A DNA stretch of 64,000 bases, taken from Abditibacteriaceae bacterium. Its GTDB lineage: Bacteria; Armatimonadota; Abditibacteriia; Abditibacteriales; Abditibacteriaceae. The notes under the pieces are model-generated. The model ran no database searches. It was not told where the DNA came from and was given only the letters and a program-made list of their open reading frames with translations. This document shows positions 8,062-16,458 of this stretch, piece by piece (the first letter of the stretch is position 1; each line of letters begins with the position of its first letter). The translations under genes were made by a program, and so were the position numbers. Location of the stretch: contig JAFAZH010000004.1 of NCBI GenBank assembly GCA_019239895.1, positions 248,001 through 312,000 of the forward strand, read 5' to 3'.

Positions 8062-11000
8062 ATGGACGATATAGAGAAACATAAAGGCTCACCTGGGTTT
8101 ACGCTTCGTTGTACTATTCAGAAGGATCCTAATGACGAAGCACGTATCAGGAGAATTTTCTGGTCACCAGATGGTAATATTCTGGCTCAACCGTCAGTAG
8201 ATGGATATATCAGGTTATGGGACAGAGAAACTGGCAGACTCATTAAAAAATTAGGGGGGTCCGGGGGTTCTAGTTATCACGTGACATGGTCGCCAGACGG
8301 AAAGATCATAGCCTCTCAACATTCAGGAGGCGCTATTAACTTATGGGATGTCAAGACAGGAGAACTGAGTCAGGTCATTCATAAAGAATCTACTGTTGCA
8401 CTTACAGTAGCATGGTCACCAATAAATAATAAGTTAGCCGCAGGAATCAGAGAATTAGGCGTCACTTTCCCTATCAATGTTCTATATGTTTGGGATTTAG
8501 ATGCTCAAGCAGCCAAACATGAAGTTGGAAAAAGTATAGGGCCATCTGAGCAAGTTATATCAACCTCATTACATACTATTGGCGATACAATCTGGTCACC
8601 AGATGGAACGTTGCTGGCTTTAAGTTCATTCGATGATAATGCCATTATGATCTGGCAGCAGAATGCCAGACAAAATCTTTCTTTGCTAATAGAAAACCTT
8701 AAAGGCCCTACCTGCCTATCTTGGTCTAAAGATGGACAATTGATAAGTTTTGGTTCTAAGGAAGGCACTATAGGGTTGATAAATATTAAGACTGGGGAGT
8801 CACAATCCTTAGAAGGTCATACAGGTGAGATAAACCGCATAGATTTCTCATCAGACGGGCATTTCCTTGCATCCAATTCAAGTGACGGGACAGTTCGGCT
8901 ATGGCGTTATGACTTTTCTAATTGGAAAACAATATGTGTCCTACCTGCATCCACACCAAGCGAATTTTATATCGGTTTGGCTTTTCATCCAAGCTTGCCA
9001 GTTTTAGCAACTATTGCAAAACAAGGATTAAGTATACGTATCTGGGAACTGGACTTGAATTTCCTTCTAGATGCAGAATCACTTATTTCAACAGTCCATT
9101 ACACTAACGCCAAGATCGTTTTAGTAGGTGATAATGGTGTGGGCAAATCAGGATTAAGCACAGTCTTATCAGGGATGCCTTGGGCAGCAACAGAATCAAC
9201 TCATGGGCGAAGAGTTTCTCTGCTGTGGAGACAAGAGTTTGAGTCTACCGGTGGGCAAAAGGAGATAAGAGAGATTATCTTGTGGGATTTAGCAGGCCAA
9301 CCAAATTATCGCCTTATTCACCAATTATACCTGAGTGGAATATCAGTGGCTTTGGTGTTATTTGATTCACGCAACTCTGTAGATCCACTGGCTGGAATTC
9401 GTTATTGGAGTCAAGCGTTGAATCAAGCACATTTATATCAGGGCAGCAACGCATCACCAATGAAGAAATTTTTAGTTGCTTCTCGTATTGACCTTGGCAG
9501 GCTTAATGTTCGCAGGTCACAAATTGAGGCATTATTACAAGAACTAGGCTTTGACGGTTACTTTGAAACTAGTGCAAAAGAGGGTTGGGGTATTAACGAA
9601 TTAAGTGAAGCGTTAAGAGAGGCTATTGATTGGCAAGTCCTACCAAAAGTGAATTCAACGGAACTTTTTCAGAATATTAGGGGGTTTTTATTTCAAGAGA
9701 AAAAGCAAGGCCGATTGCTTTCAACAATCAATGATCTTTATCACTTATTCCTAACATCTTTATCAAAGAATAAGTATGGAGAAAACTTGTATGATGAATT
9801 CAAGACTTGTATACGCCTGATGGAGTCTCAAAGCCTAATATTACAATTAAACTTTGGAAACCTTGTACTGTTGCAACCTGAAATGATAGATGCTTACGCT
9901 TCGGCTCTTGTTGATGCAGCGAGGGAGGAACCAAATGAGATGGGTTATATCCCCGAAAGTGAGGCAAAGATTGGGCATTTTAATATGCCTCAGTCAGAAC
10001 GTATAGAGGATAAAGAACAAGAGAAATTATTATTAATTGCAACAATTGAATACTTATTAGATCATGAGATTGTTTTACGAGAATACACTGAATACGGGCC
10101 GCATCTAATTTTCCCCTCTGAATTCACTCGTGAGCGTTCAGATCTACCTAATCCCGAAGGTAGCACGGTAGTATTTACCTTTAAAGGGCCTACACTAAAC
10201 ATTTATACGACTCTCGCCGTACGGCTCTCACAAAGTGCTTTTTTTAAGAAACAAGAAATGTGGAGGAATGCGGCAACTTATACCGCACAGGTCGGGGGAA
10301 TATGTGGTATGTTTCTCCAAGCGACTGAAGGAAGCGGCGAACTGACTTTATTCTTTGATGACAAGGCTAGTAAAGAGACACGTTTTCAATTTGAAGAATA
10401 TGTCAATGCTCATTTACGTCGCCATACTTTACCTGAAAGTGTATCTATAAGGCGTCTCGTTGTATGTTCCTCTTGTAATACTCCTGTGAATCATTTAGCA
10501 ACTGTTCGTCGAAAAGAGCGAGGATTCAACTGGATTGATTGCAATGTTTGCGGTCAACGTATTCCTTTACTGAATGATGTAGAATCTCACAAGATCATGC
10601 ACTCTGCTGTACTAGAAATGGATCGCGCGGCAGATATTCAACGTAACCACGCGGCAGCAATCACAAGACTTGAAGGTAAATCTATGACAAGAGACTTTGA
10701 TGTGTTTATGGCTCATAATAGCCAAGATAAAATTCAAGTAGAGACTATTGCTAATGAACTTAAGACCCGAGGCTTGAATCCTTGGCTCGACAAGGAACAG
10801 GTGGCACCTGGCCGGTGGTTCCAAGATGTTATTCAGCAAGTTATCCCAGATGTAAAGTCTGCTGCTATCTTTATTGGCCCTAATGGATTAGGGAAATGGC
10901 AAGTTTTGGAACTCCGATCATTCATTAGCCAATGCGTTACAAACAACATCCCGGTTATACCTGTCCTTCTGCCGGGTGTTCATAGCTTACCATCAGAGCT

Positions 11001-11112
11001 ATTGTTCCTTCAGGAATTGAGTTATGTGCGCTTTGATAATGGGTTAAATGATCCAGATGCTCTGGATAACTTAGAATGGGGTATCACAGGTAAGCATCCT
11101 AAACGACCCTAA
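8062..11112 (+). CDS. WD40 - Roc-like GTPase - zinc ribbon - TIR protein
   Basis: A 1016-residue multidomain protein. Residues ~20-340 hold WD40 repeats (several W-S-P-D-G and LWD/IWE ends). A Ras/Roc-like GTPase follows: P-loop GDNGVGKS at 356-363, DLAGQ switch motif, and SRID in place of the usual NKxD. Residues ~530-790 resemble a COR-type/winged-helix linker (LLQPEMIDAYASALVDAAREE). Then come a Cys4 zinc ribbon (C802, C805, C827, C830) and a C-terminal TIR domain (~875-1016). The TIR keeps the W-x-x-x-E-L motif with E950 at the expected NAD-cleaving glutamate. An AAGGGG SD stands 8 bases before the ATG. Base composition is poorer in GC than the neighbours, suggesting transfer. A phage-defence or cell-death sensor is inferred. 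Confidence 0.9.
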   Translation: MDDIEKHKGSPGFTLRCTIQKDPNDEARIRRIFWSPDGNILAQPSVDGYIRLWDRETGRLIKKLGGSGGSSYHVTWSPDGKIIASQHSGGAINLWDVKTGELSQVIHKESTVALTVAWSPINNKLAAGIRELGVTFPINVLYVWDLDAQAAKHEVGKSIGPSEQVISTSLHTIGDTIWSPDGTLLALSSFDDNAIMIWQQNARQNLSLLIENLKGPTCLSWSKDGQLISFGSKEGTIGLINIKTGESQSLEGHTGEINRIDFSSDGHFLASNSSDGTVRLWRYDFSNWKTICVLPASTPSEFYIGLAFHPSLPVLATIAKQGLSIRIWELDLNFLLDAESLISTVHYTNAKIVLVGDNGVGKSGLSTVLSGMPWAATESTHGRRVSLLWRQEFESTGGQKEIREIILWDLAGQPNYRLIHQLYLSGISVALVLFDSRNSVDPLAGIRYWSQALNQAHLYQGSNASPMKKFLVASRIDLGRLNVRRSQIEALLQELGFDGYFETSAKEGWGINELSEALREAIDWQVLPKVNSTELFQNIRGFLFQEKKQGRLLSTINDLYHLFLTSLSKNKYGENLYDEFKTCIRLMESQSLILQLNFGNLVLLQPEMIDAYASALVDAAREEPNEMGYIPESEAKIGHFNMPQSERIEDKEQEKLLLIATIEYLLDHEIVLREYTEYGPHLIFPSEFTRERSDLPNPEGSTVVFTFKGPTLNIYTTLAVRLSQSAFFKKQEMWRNAATYTAQVGGICGMFLQATEGSGELTLFFDDKASKETRFQFEEYVNAHLRRHTLPESVSIRRLVVCSSCNTPVNHLATVRRKERGFNWIDCNVCGQRIPLLNDVESHKIMHSAVLEMDRAADIQRNHAAAITRLEGKSMTRDFDVFMAHNSQDKIQVETIANELKTRGLNPWLDKEQVAPGRWFQDVIQQVIPDVKSAAIFIGPNGLGKWQVLELRSFISQCVTNNIPVIPVLLPGVHSLPSELLFLQELSYVRFDNGLNDPDALDNLEWGITGKHPKRP

Positions 11113-11177
11113 AATCTTGATAGTTTTGTATAGTGCATTTTGTATTTGCAGAGAGAAACTTTTGAGGAGGCTCCTGG

Positions 11178-12614
11178 ATGGCACTGTGGAAACCGGATCC
11201 AACATTTTATCCTTCGCCCAAATTGGCGATGCAGGCTCCGCCGGAAAAGTTGGCTTATGTTGTGGCATTAGAACCTAACGCTTATAACGATAGCGGCAAA
11301 GGTCGCCCGGATGTGTTGATGGTGGTAGACACTGACCCCGACTCACCTTCTTATGGGCAGCAGGTGGGGCAAGTGGAGATGCCGAATTTGGGTGATGAGT
11401 TGCACCACTTTGGTTGGAATGCGTGCAGTTCGGCGCTGTGCCCTTATGCCCCGCATCCACATATTGAGCGACGCTACTTAGTAGTGCCGGGGATTCGTTC
11501 TTCGCGCATTCATATCATTGACATCAAGCCTGACCCGCGCAATCCACAGATTGTCAAAACCATCGAACCGGAAGAGATTTTCGCGCGCACCAACTACTCG
11601 CGGCCTCATACCATCCACTGCGGGCCAGAAGGTATTTATGTCAGCGCCTTAGGCTCACCAGAGGGCGATGGGCCAGGCGGCATCTTCTTGCTTGATCACT
11701 TTAGCTTTGAGGTGTTGGGCCAGTGGGAGATGGATCGCGGGCCGCAATATTTGCATTATGATTTTTGGTGGCACCTCGGTTATGACACAATGGTTTCCAG
11801 CGAATGGGGCACGCCCAAGATGGTGGAAAATGGGGTGCAACCGGATGTGTTGCTGAACAGTGGGTATGGCCATCACCTGCATATCTGGGACTTGCGTAAA
11901 CGCCGCCATGTGCAAAGTTTGGATATAGGGGCCGAGCACCAGATGGCGCTTGAACTGCGCGCTGCCCATGACCCAACCAAAGCCTATGGCTTCATGGGTG
12001 TGGTCGTATCGCTCAAAGACCTTTCTGGCTCAATCTGGTTGTGGCACCGGGACAACAGCAATGGCAGCGGTAAAAATGGCAACGGCGGCTGGAGCATTCA
12101 AAAGGTGATCGAGATTCCCGCCGAACCTGCCGAACCTGAAAACTTGCCGCCTATCTTGCAGGGTTTTAAAGCGGTGCCGCCACTGATCACCGACATCAAC
12201 CTTTCCCTCGATGACCGTTGGCTTTATGTCTCTTGCTGGGCCACCGGTGAACTGCGCCAGTATGATGTGTCTGACCCATTCAATCCCAAACTGACTGGCT
12301 CCGTTCATCTGGGCGGCATTGTGCGTCAAACGCCGCATCCCAAGAACCCTAATGAACCGCTCAGTGGTGGCCCCCAAATGGTGGAAGTCAGCCGTGATGG
12401 GAAACGCATCTATTTCACGAACTCACTCTACTACTCCTGGGATGAACAGTTCTATCACAATGGCCTCAAAACATGGATGGTCAAGGTAGATGCTGACCCC
12501 AACGGCGGCATGACGTTAGACGAAAACTTCTTCTTAGAAAGTGCCGATTACCGGATGCACCAGATTCGTCTTGAAGGCGGCGATGCGTCTTCTGATTCCT
12601 ACTGCTATCCGTAA
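11178..12614 (+). CDS. Selenium-binding protein / methanethiol oxidase family (SBP56)
   Basis: A 478-residue beta-propeller of the SELENBP1/MtoX family. In characterised members a copper centre oxidises methanethiol to formaldehyde, hydrogen sulfide and peroxide (EC 1.8.3.4). Family blocks seen are YVVALEPNA, a D-x-D-P-x-S-x-x-Y-G-Q segment, LHHFGWNACSS, RPHTIHCGPEGIYVSALG, and SEWGTP. Conserved His residues that would bind metal are present (HH in the LHHFGW motif; HTIHC). There is a GAGGAGG ribosome site 7 bases before the start. The gene is followed by a His/Met-rich membrane protein, which supports metal dependence. Substrate identity is an inference from family. Confidence 0.9.
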   Translation: MALWKPDPTFYPSPKLAMQAPPEKLAYVVALEPNAYNDSGKGRPDVLMVVDTDPDSPSYGQQVGQVEMPNLGDELHHFGWNACSSALCPYAPHPHIERRYLVVPGIRSSRIHIIDIKPDPRNPQIVKTIEPEEIFARTNYSRPHTIHCGPEGIYVSALGSPEGDGPGGIFLLDHFSFEVLGQWEMDRGPQYLHYDFWWHLGYDTMVSSEWGTPKMVENGVQPDVLLNSGYGHHLHIWDLRKRRHVQSLDIGAEHQMALELRAAHDPTKAYGFMGVVVSLKDLSGSIWLWHRDNSNGSGKNGNGGWSIQKVIEIPAEPAEPENLPPILQGFKAVPPLITDINLSLDDRWLYVSCWATGELRQYDVSDPFNPKLTGSVHLGGIVRQTPHPKNPNEPLSGGPQMVEVSRDGKRIYFTNSLYYSWDEQFYHNGLKTWMVKVDADPNGGMTLDENFFLESADYRMHQIRLEGGDASSDSYCYP

Positions 12615-12620
12615 CGGCAG

Positions 12621-12721
12621 TAGTCGGTAGTCAGTGGTCGGTGGCCGGTTGAGGAAACCAAAGGCAAACGAAGTCGCTCGACTCCGGGCTTCCCACCGAC
12701 TACCGACCACTGGCTACCGAC
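12621..12721. repeat. Inverted-repeat element C
   Basis: The arm TCGGTAGTCAGTGGTCGGT (from 12624) pairs with the complement at about 12702-12721 with one mismatch (ACCGACCACTGGCTACCGA). The arms contain iterated GTCGGTRGT/CAGTGG words, as do the arms of elements A, B and D in their own sequence. The element fills the gap between the SBP56 gene and the membrane protein gene. It ends 10 bases before that start codon. Confidence 0.8.
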
Positions 12722-12730
12722 AACCAATTT

Positions 12731-13573
12731 ATGACGAATTACTGGCCGTGGTTGTTGCTGTTCTTGATGGGTGCTTATCATGGCATCAATCCGGGAATGG
12801 GGTGGCTCTTTGCGGTTTCACTGGGGTTACAGGAAAAGCGGTGGCAGGCTGTCCTCAAAGCTTTGCCGCCGATTGCCATTGGTCATGCGCTTTCCATTAC
12901 GGTTGTGGTAGCCGTGGCCGGGCTAGCATTAGCCAATTTACCTTTATTCCCTTTGCGCGTGGTGGTTGCGGCGCTGCTTTGTGGTTTTGGGATTTACCGG
13001 CTTTTTCGCTCGCGTCACCCGTCGTGGGTCGGCATGAGGGTTGGCTTTCGTGACTTAGTGCTGTGGTCATTTGTCATGGCCTCAGCACACGGTGCGGGGT
13101 TAATGTTGCTCCCAATTTTATTAGGCGCATCACATAATGGGCATCCTGCTCCATCAACTACTAATATGGGGCACCAGCACCAGATGCACAATATGGGGCC
13201 GATGCACGACATGAGTCACATGGATCACGCCATGCCAATGAACCATGTCATGCCGATGCAGCAGGGAATGCAAGCAGGTTCAATGGCGGAGATGAACCAC
13301 CCCGACCCCATGCAGCACATGGGAGCGGGTGGTCATATGGAGCATCTCAGCCACTTACTCACACCGAGCCAGATGGCGACTTTTAATAGTCCGGCTCGCT
13401 GTTTAGCAGCCGTGGTGGTTCACACTCTGGGGCACTTGCTGGTGTCGGGAATTGTGGCGCTAATCGTCTACAAGAAATTGGGCCTGGCTATTTTGCGTCA
13501 AGCCTGGTTTAATCTCGATCTACTGTGGACAATTGCCCTCATTATCACCGGAATTTTTATCCTGTTCGTTTAG
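12731..13573 (+). CDS. His/Met-rich multi-spanning membrane protein, probable metal transporter
   Basis: A 280-residue integral membrane protein. An N-terminal bundle of about four helices starts with YWPWLLLFLMGAYHGINPGM, where H-x-x-N-P resembles metal-binding helices of NicO/TauE-like transporters. A loop (~137-212) is packed with His and Met (MGHQHQMHNM, MHDMSHMDHAMPMNHVMPM) and would bind copper or another soft metal. Two C-terminal helices follow. Position after the copper-dependent methanethiol-oxidase-like gene suggests supply of metal to that enzyme. No named family is recognised with certainty. The start is ATG without a strong SD because element C lies just upstream. Confidence 0.75.
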   Translation: MTNYWPWLLLFLMGAYHGINPGMGWLFAVSLGLQEKRWQAVLKALPPIAIGHALSITVVVAVAGLALANLPLFPLRVVVAALLCGFGIYRLFRSRHPSWVGMRVGFRDLVLWSFVMASAHGAGLMLLPILLGASHNGHPAPSTTNMGHQHQMHNMGPMHDMSHMDHAMPMNHVMPMQQGMQAGSMAEMNHPDPMQHMGAGGHMEHLSHLLTPSQMATFNSPARCLAAVVVHTLGHLLVSGIVALIVYKKLGLAILRQAWFNLDLLWTIALIITGIFILFV

Positions 13574-13606
13574 AACGGATTTAGCTCGTGACGCGGAGGG
13601 GTTGAA

Positions 13607-14008
13607 TTAGTCGCTTTTCTTGCGGGTGCGCTTGCGAGGAGTAACAACACCGTCGGCAGTGGCGGCTGGCCCTTCAACGGCATCACTCTTAGCTACTCTT
13701 TTCGCGGCGGTCTTGCGCGGCTTCTTCGGCGCGGCAACGGCTTCAGCAGCGGGTGCTTCATTTGCGCTGACCAACGTCTCTAACAGCTCAGCCTCGGCAA
13801 TTAACCAGTTGTCCTCTTCAAGACCAGGCGCAAAGCCCTGCGTCTCCGAAATAAAATAAGCTCGTTCTGCGATCATCTGACGCACGGAATCATCCTTTAA
13901 GAGTTCCTCATGCGTTGCTGACTTAACCATAACTTCAATAATCTCCTGATATACAATGTCTGGCTTGCAGTATTTGTTATTTGCCAAACCGACAACATTA
14001 TACTGCAT
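13607..14008 (-). CDS. DUF2934 domain protein with basic Ala/Lys-rich tail
   Basis: Residues ~40-80 (RQMIAERAYFISETQGFAPG, then EEDNWLIAEAELL) match the DUF2934 motif, a short helical module of unknown function. The C-terminus (~90-133) is rich in Lys, Arg, Ala and Pro (APKKPRKTAAKRVAKS, RKRTRKKSD), like histone H1-type tails that bind nucleic acid. The first ATG is at 14008. A second at 13930 (MVKSATHEELL) has an AGGAG 12 bases upstream, so the true start is uncertain. The gene is convergent with the membrane protein gene. The gap 14009-14241 carries no other feature I can name. Confidence 0.8.
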   Translation of the reverse strand: MQYNVVGLANNKYCKPDIVYQEIIEVMVKSATHEELLKDDSVRQMIAERAYFISETQGFAPGLEEDNWLIAEAELLETLVSANEAPAAEAVAAPKKPRKTAAKRVAKSDAVEGPAATADGVVTPRKRTRKKSD

Positions 14009-14241
14009 TTACATGACCATTATAATATCGTTGTGTTAAGGTTTTGTTACAAACCGCAAGGTCAGTTATAGCGGCAACTTCACAAATCTACACACTTTCT
14101 TGATATATCTTTGCACTCTTTCCGCTCCCCCGCACGTATAAATTTGTCAAAGGTCTTGGAACCACGAAGTTCTGCATGGGGTCAAATTATCAATTGATTC
14201 ACCACTGACGAACTTTACAATTGGGCCAAGGAGCAGGTTGT

Positions 14242-15018
14242 ATGCACAGCAATAGAAATCGAGGGCATTGGTTAGCCGAACCCATCAAGGGCTTACCGAC
14301 TCAGCAGCGTGGCTTTACGCTTATTGAGCTTTTAGTCGTTATAGCCATTATAGCAATCTTAGCGGCGATTCTCTTTCCGGCTTTTGCACGGGCACGCGAA
14401 AACGCGCGACGCACCGCCTGCGCCAGCAACATGAAGCAGATTGGCCTGGGCATCCTGCAATATACCCAGGATAATGATGAGCGGTACCCACCTTTCAGCC
14501 AAGGCACTGGCAACGCTGGATTTCAGGGCTTTGGCGGAGGCGATGGGGCGCGTTGGGCTGACGAGATTTACCCCTATATCAAAAGTTCTCAGGTCTTCGA
14601 CTGCCCCAGCGCCGATCAAACCACCAAAATCTATCCCGGCGGTCAATACTTCGATATTACTACCTACTCCTATGGCTACTCCACACCCATTAACAACACC
14701 ACTCCTTGTGGTATCGCCAGCCGTCCTTTGTCGCTTATTCAAGATGCCGCAGGCACCATTATGATTGCTGAAGATGGACGGCAGGATGCGGGAACAGTTG
14801 ATGCTGAATCCAAAGGGCGACAAATTCCCGATGTCGGTGAATCCCTGGACACATTAGCCGGGCGCGTCAATGGAATGCGCCACACGGGAGCCGATCCTAA
14901 CGACTTTACATCGCAGTGGATGAACGTCACCTATGCTGATGGCCATGTTAAATATGTGCGGGTGGCCGATACTTGGGCGAACGGTACCCTGCGCCAATGG
15001 ACTATCGCCGCTGACTAA
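14242..15018 (+). CDS. Prepilin-like protein with DUF1559 and H-X-DG C-terminus
   Basis: A 258-residue type IV prepilin-like protein. The leader ends QQRG and is cut before [16 protein letters not shown], with Glu at +5 and a single hydrophobic helix, as required by prepilin peptidase. [20 protein letters not shown], a DUF1559 body, and a closing YADGHVKYV preceded by an upstream His form the H-X9-DG type ending. Many genomes of Armatimonadota and Planctomycetota carry numerous copies as probable pseudopilins or surface proteins. The ATG at 14242 is chosen over a TTG at 14221 because AAGGAG lies 8 bases before it. Confidence 0.95.
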   Translation: MHSNRNRGHWLAEPIKGLPTQQRGFTLIELLVVIAIIAILAAILFPAFARARENARRTACASNMKQIGLGILQYTQDNDERYPPFSQGTGNAGFQGFGGGDGARWADEIYPYIKSSQVFDCPSADQTTKIYPGGQYFDITTYSYGYSTPINNTTPCGIASRPLSLIQDAAGTIMIAEDGRQDAGTVDAESKGRQIPDVGESLDTLAGRVNGMRHTGADPNDFTSQWMNVTYADGHVKYVRVADTWANGTLRQWTIAAD

Positions 15019-15076
15019 AATGCGCGGTAGACTGTAAGGCATCCCAACAGGTTATCTTTGCATCAGGAGATGGAGA

Positions 15077-16261
15077 ATGCGTTACAAGTCCAAAGGCTTA
15101 CATCATCGAGCTATATTACATCTCTGTTTGCTATTGGAAGTCATGACATCGTTAGTCTCATGTCATGCCGCACCCGGCACCGTCACTCTGCTCAAAACAC
15201 CCAACGGCGGCATTCAGCCCCAGGCTGCTGTGGATTCCAAGGGTGTATTGCACTTAATCTATTACAAAGGCGATCCCAAAAGTGGCGACATCTTCTATGT
15301 GCGCCAGCAGCCAGGCGATGCCGCCTTCTCTACCCCCATCCGCGTAAACAGTCAACCTGGCTCTGCGATCTCAATGGGCACCATTCGGGGCGCTCAAATC
15401 AGTATTGGCAGAAACGACCGCGTGCATGTCGCCTGGAATGGCTCCGGCACGGCTGAACCTAAAGGGCCGAACGATAGCAGCCCCATGCTTTATACTCGCT
15501 TGAACGAGGCAGGCACCGCTTTCGAGCCGCAACGCAATGTAATGACGTACGCCAAAGGCTTAGATGGTGGCGGCACGGTAGCGGCTGATAAGGCAGGCAA
15601 TGTGTATGTCGCCTGGCATGGCAACCCGAAGGGCGATGGCGAAGCCCATCGCGCCGTTTATGTGGCGCGTTCCACCGATGACGGCAAAACTTTTGCAAGA
15701 GAGAAGCAAGCTAATACCGAATCAACTGGCGCTTGCGGCTGCTGCGCGATGCGTGCCTTTGTGGACAAGCAAGGCACACTTTACATGCTCTATCGAGCCG
15801 CCACAGCAGATGTGAACCGGGATATGACTCTCTTGGTATCACATGATAAGGGAACAAGTTTTCAGAGTACAAAGATTCATAAATGGAATATCGGCGCATG
15901 TCCAATGAGCAGTGAATCGTTCACCCAGGCTTCTACGGGCGTAGAGGGAGCGTGGGAAACCAAAGGCCAGGTTTATTTTGCCGCCTTTGATCCTGCTACC
16001 ATGCAAGCGCCAAAACCGGTGGCAGCGCCCGGTGCAGGAGAAAAGCGGAAACATCCCGTTATTGTCACCAATGCCCAGGGGCAAACTCTCTTTGCCTGGA
16101 CAGAGGGCACTGGCTGGGAGCGTGGCGGCGCTTTAGCCTGGCAGGTCTATGATAAAGATGGCAATCCTACGGCGGAAAAGGGCCAGCAAGATGGCGTCCC
16201 AGTATGGAGTTTGCTCTCAGCGTTTGCGCGGCCTGATGGGAGTTTTACACTCATTTACTAA
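15077..16261 (+). CDS. Secreted sialidase-like (BNR-repeat) protein, possible lipoprotein
   Basis: A 394-residue exported protein. A signal segment (ILHLCLLLEVMTSLVSC) ends in a lipobox-like L-V-S-C, so lipid anchoring is likely. The body is a six-bladed-propeller type with Asp-box-like turns (STDDGKTFAR, SHDKGTSFQS) as in BNR/sialidase domains. A GACGCCAMRAF segment is Cys-rich and may bind a metal or form disulfides. AGGAG stands upstream of the ATG. It follows the prepilin gene at 58 bases and may be co-transcribed. No sialic-acid arginine triad could be confirmed, so enzymatic activity is uncertain. Confidence 0.75.
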   Translation: MRYKSKGLHHRAILHLCLLLEVMTSLVSCHAAPGTVTLLKTPNGGIQPQAAVDSKGVLHLIYYKGDPKSGDIFYVRQQPGDAAFSTPIRVNSQPGSAISMGTIRGAQISIGRNDRVHVAWNGSGTAEPKGPNDSSPMLYTRLNEAGTAFEPQRNVMTYAKGLDGGGTVAADKAGNVYVAWHGNPKGDGEAHRAVYVARSTDDGKTFAREKQANTESTGACGCCAMRAFVDKQGTLYMLYRAATADVNRDMTLLVSHDKGTSFQSTKIHKWNIGACPMSSESFTQASTGVEGAWETKGQVYFAAFDPATMQAPKPVAAPGAGEKRKHPVIVTNAQGQTLFAWTEGTGWERGGALAWQVYDKDGNPTAEKGQQDGVPVWSLLSAFARPDGSFTLIY

Positions 16262-16289
16262 TCGTTTTAAACAAGTCATAATCACAGCA

Positions 16290-16327
16290 TAAAAGGCGCG
16301 AGCATCAGTAGATGTATCGTGCCTTTT
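16290..16327 (+). terminator. Hairpin terminator after the sialidase-like gene
   Basis: AAAAGGCGCGAGCA faces TGTATCGTGCCTTTT across a short loop, with a few mismatches, and the stem ends in four T. It lies 29 bases after the stop at 16261. Confidence 0.65.
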
Positions 16328-16458
16328 GCTACTTGCTTGCAGCTAATGTCATTAACTAGTGTAGCTGCGTTACAATGACGGCATCTATTCCGCACCAATA
16401 GGCTTCAGCCTTAAAAGCATTGAGTTGGAGCTAAAGTTTAAACGGTTCATGAGTACAA

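Noticed and set aside
10755-10815. Idea that the TIR domain lacks its catalytic glutamate because the BB-loop region reads D-K-E-Q-V-A-P-G
   Set aside because: The glutamate that matters lies later, in W-x-x-x-E-L, and is present as E950.
12634-13053. 139-codon open frame before and over the His/Met-rich membrane protein
   Set aside because: Runs through element C and out of frame with the clear membrane protein; a shadow.
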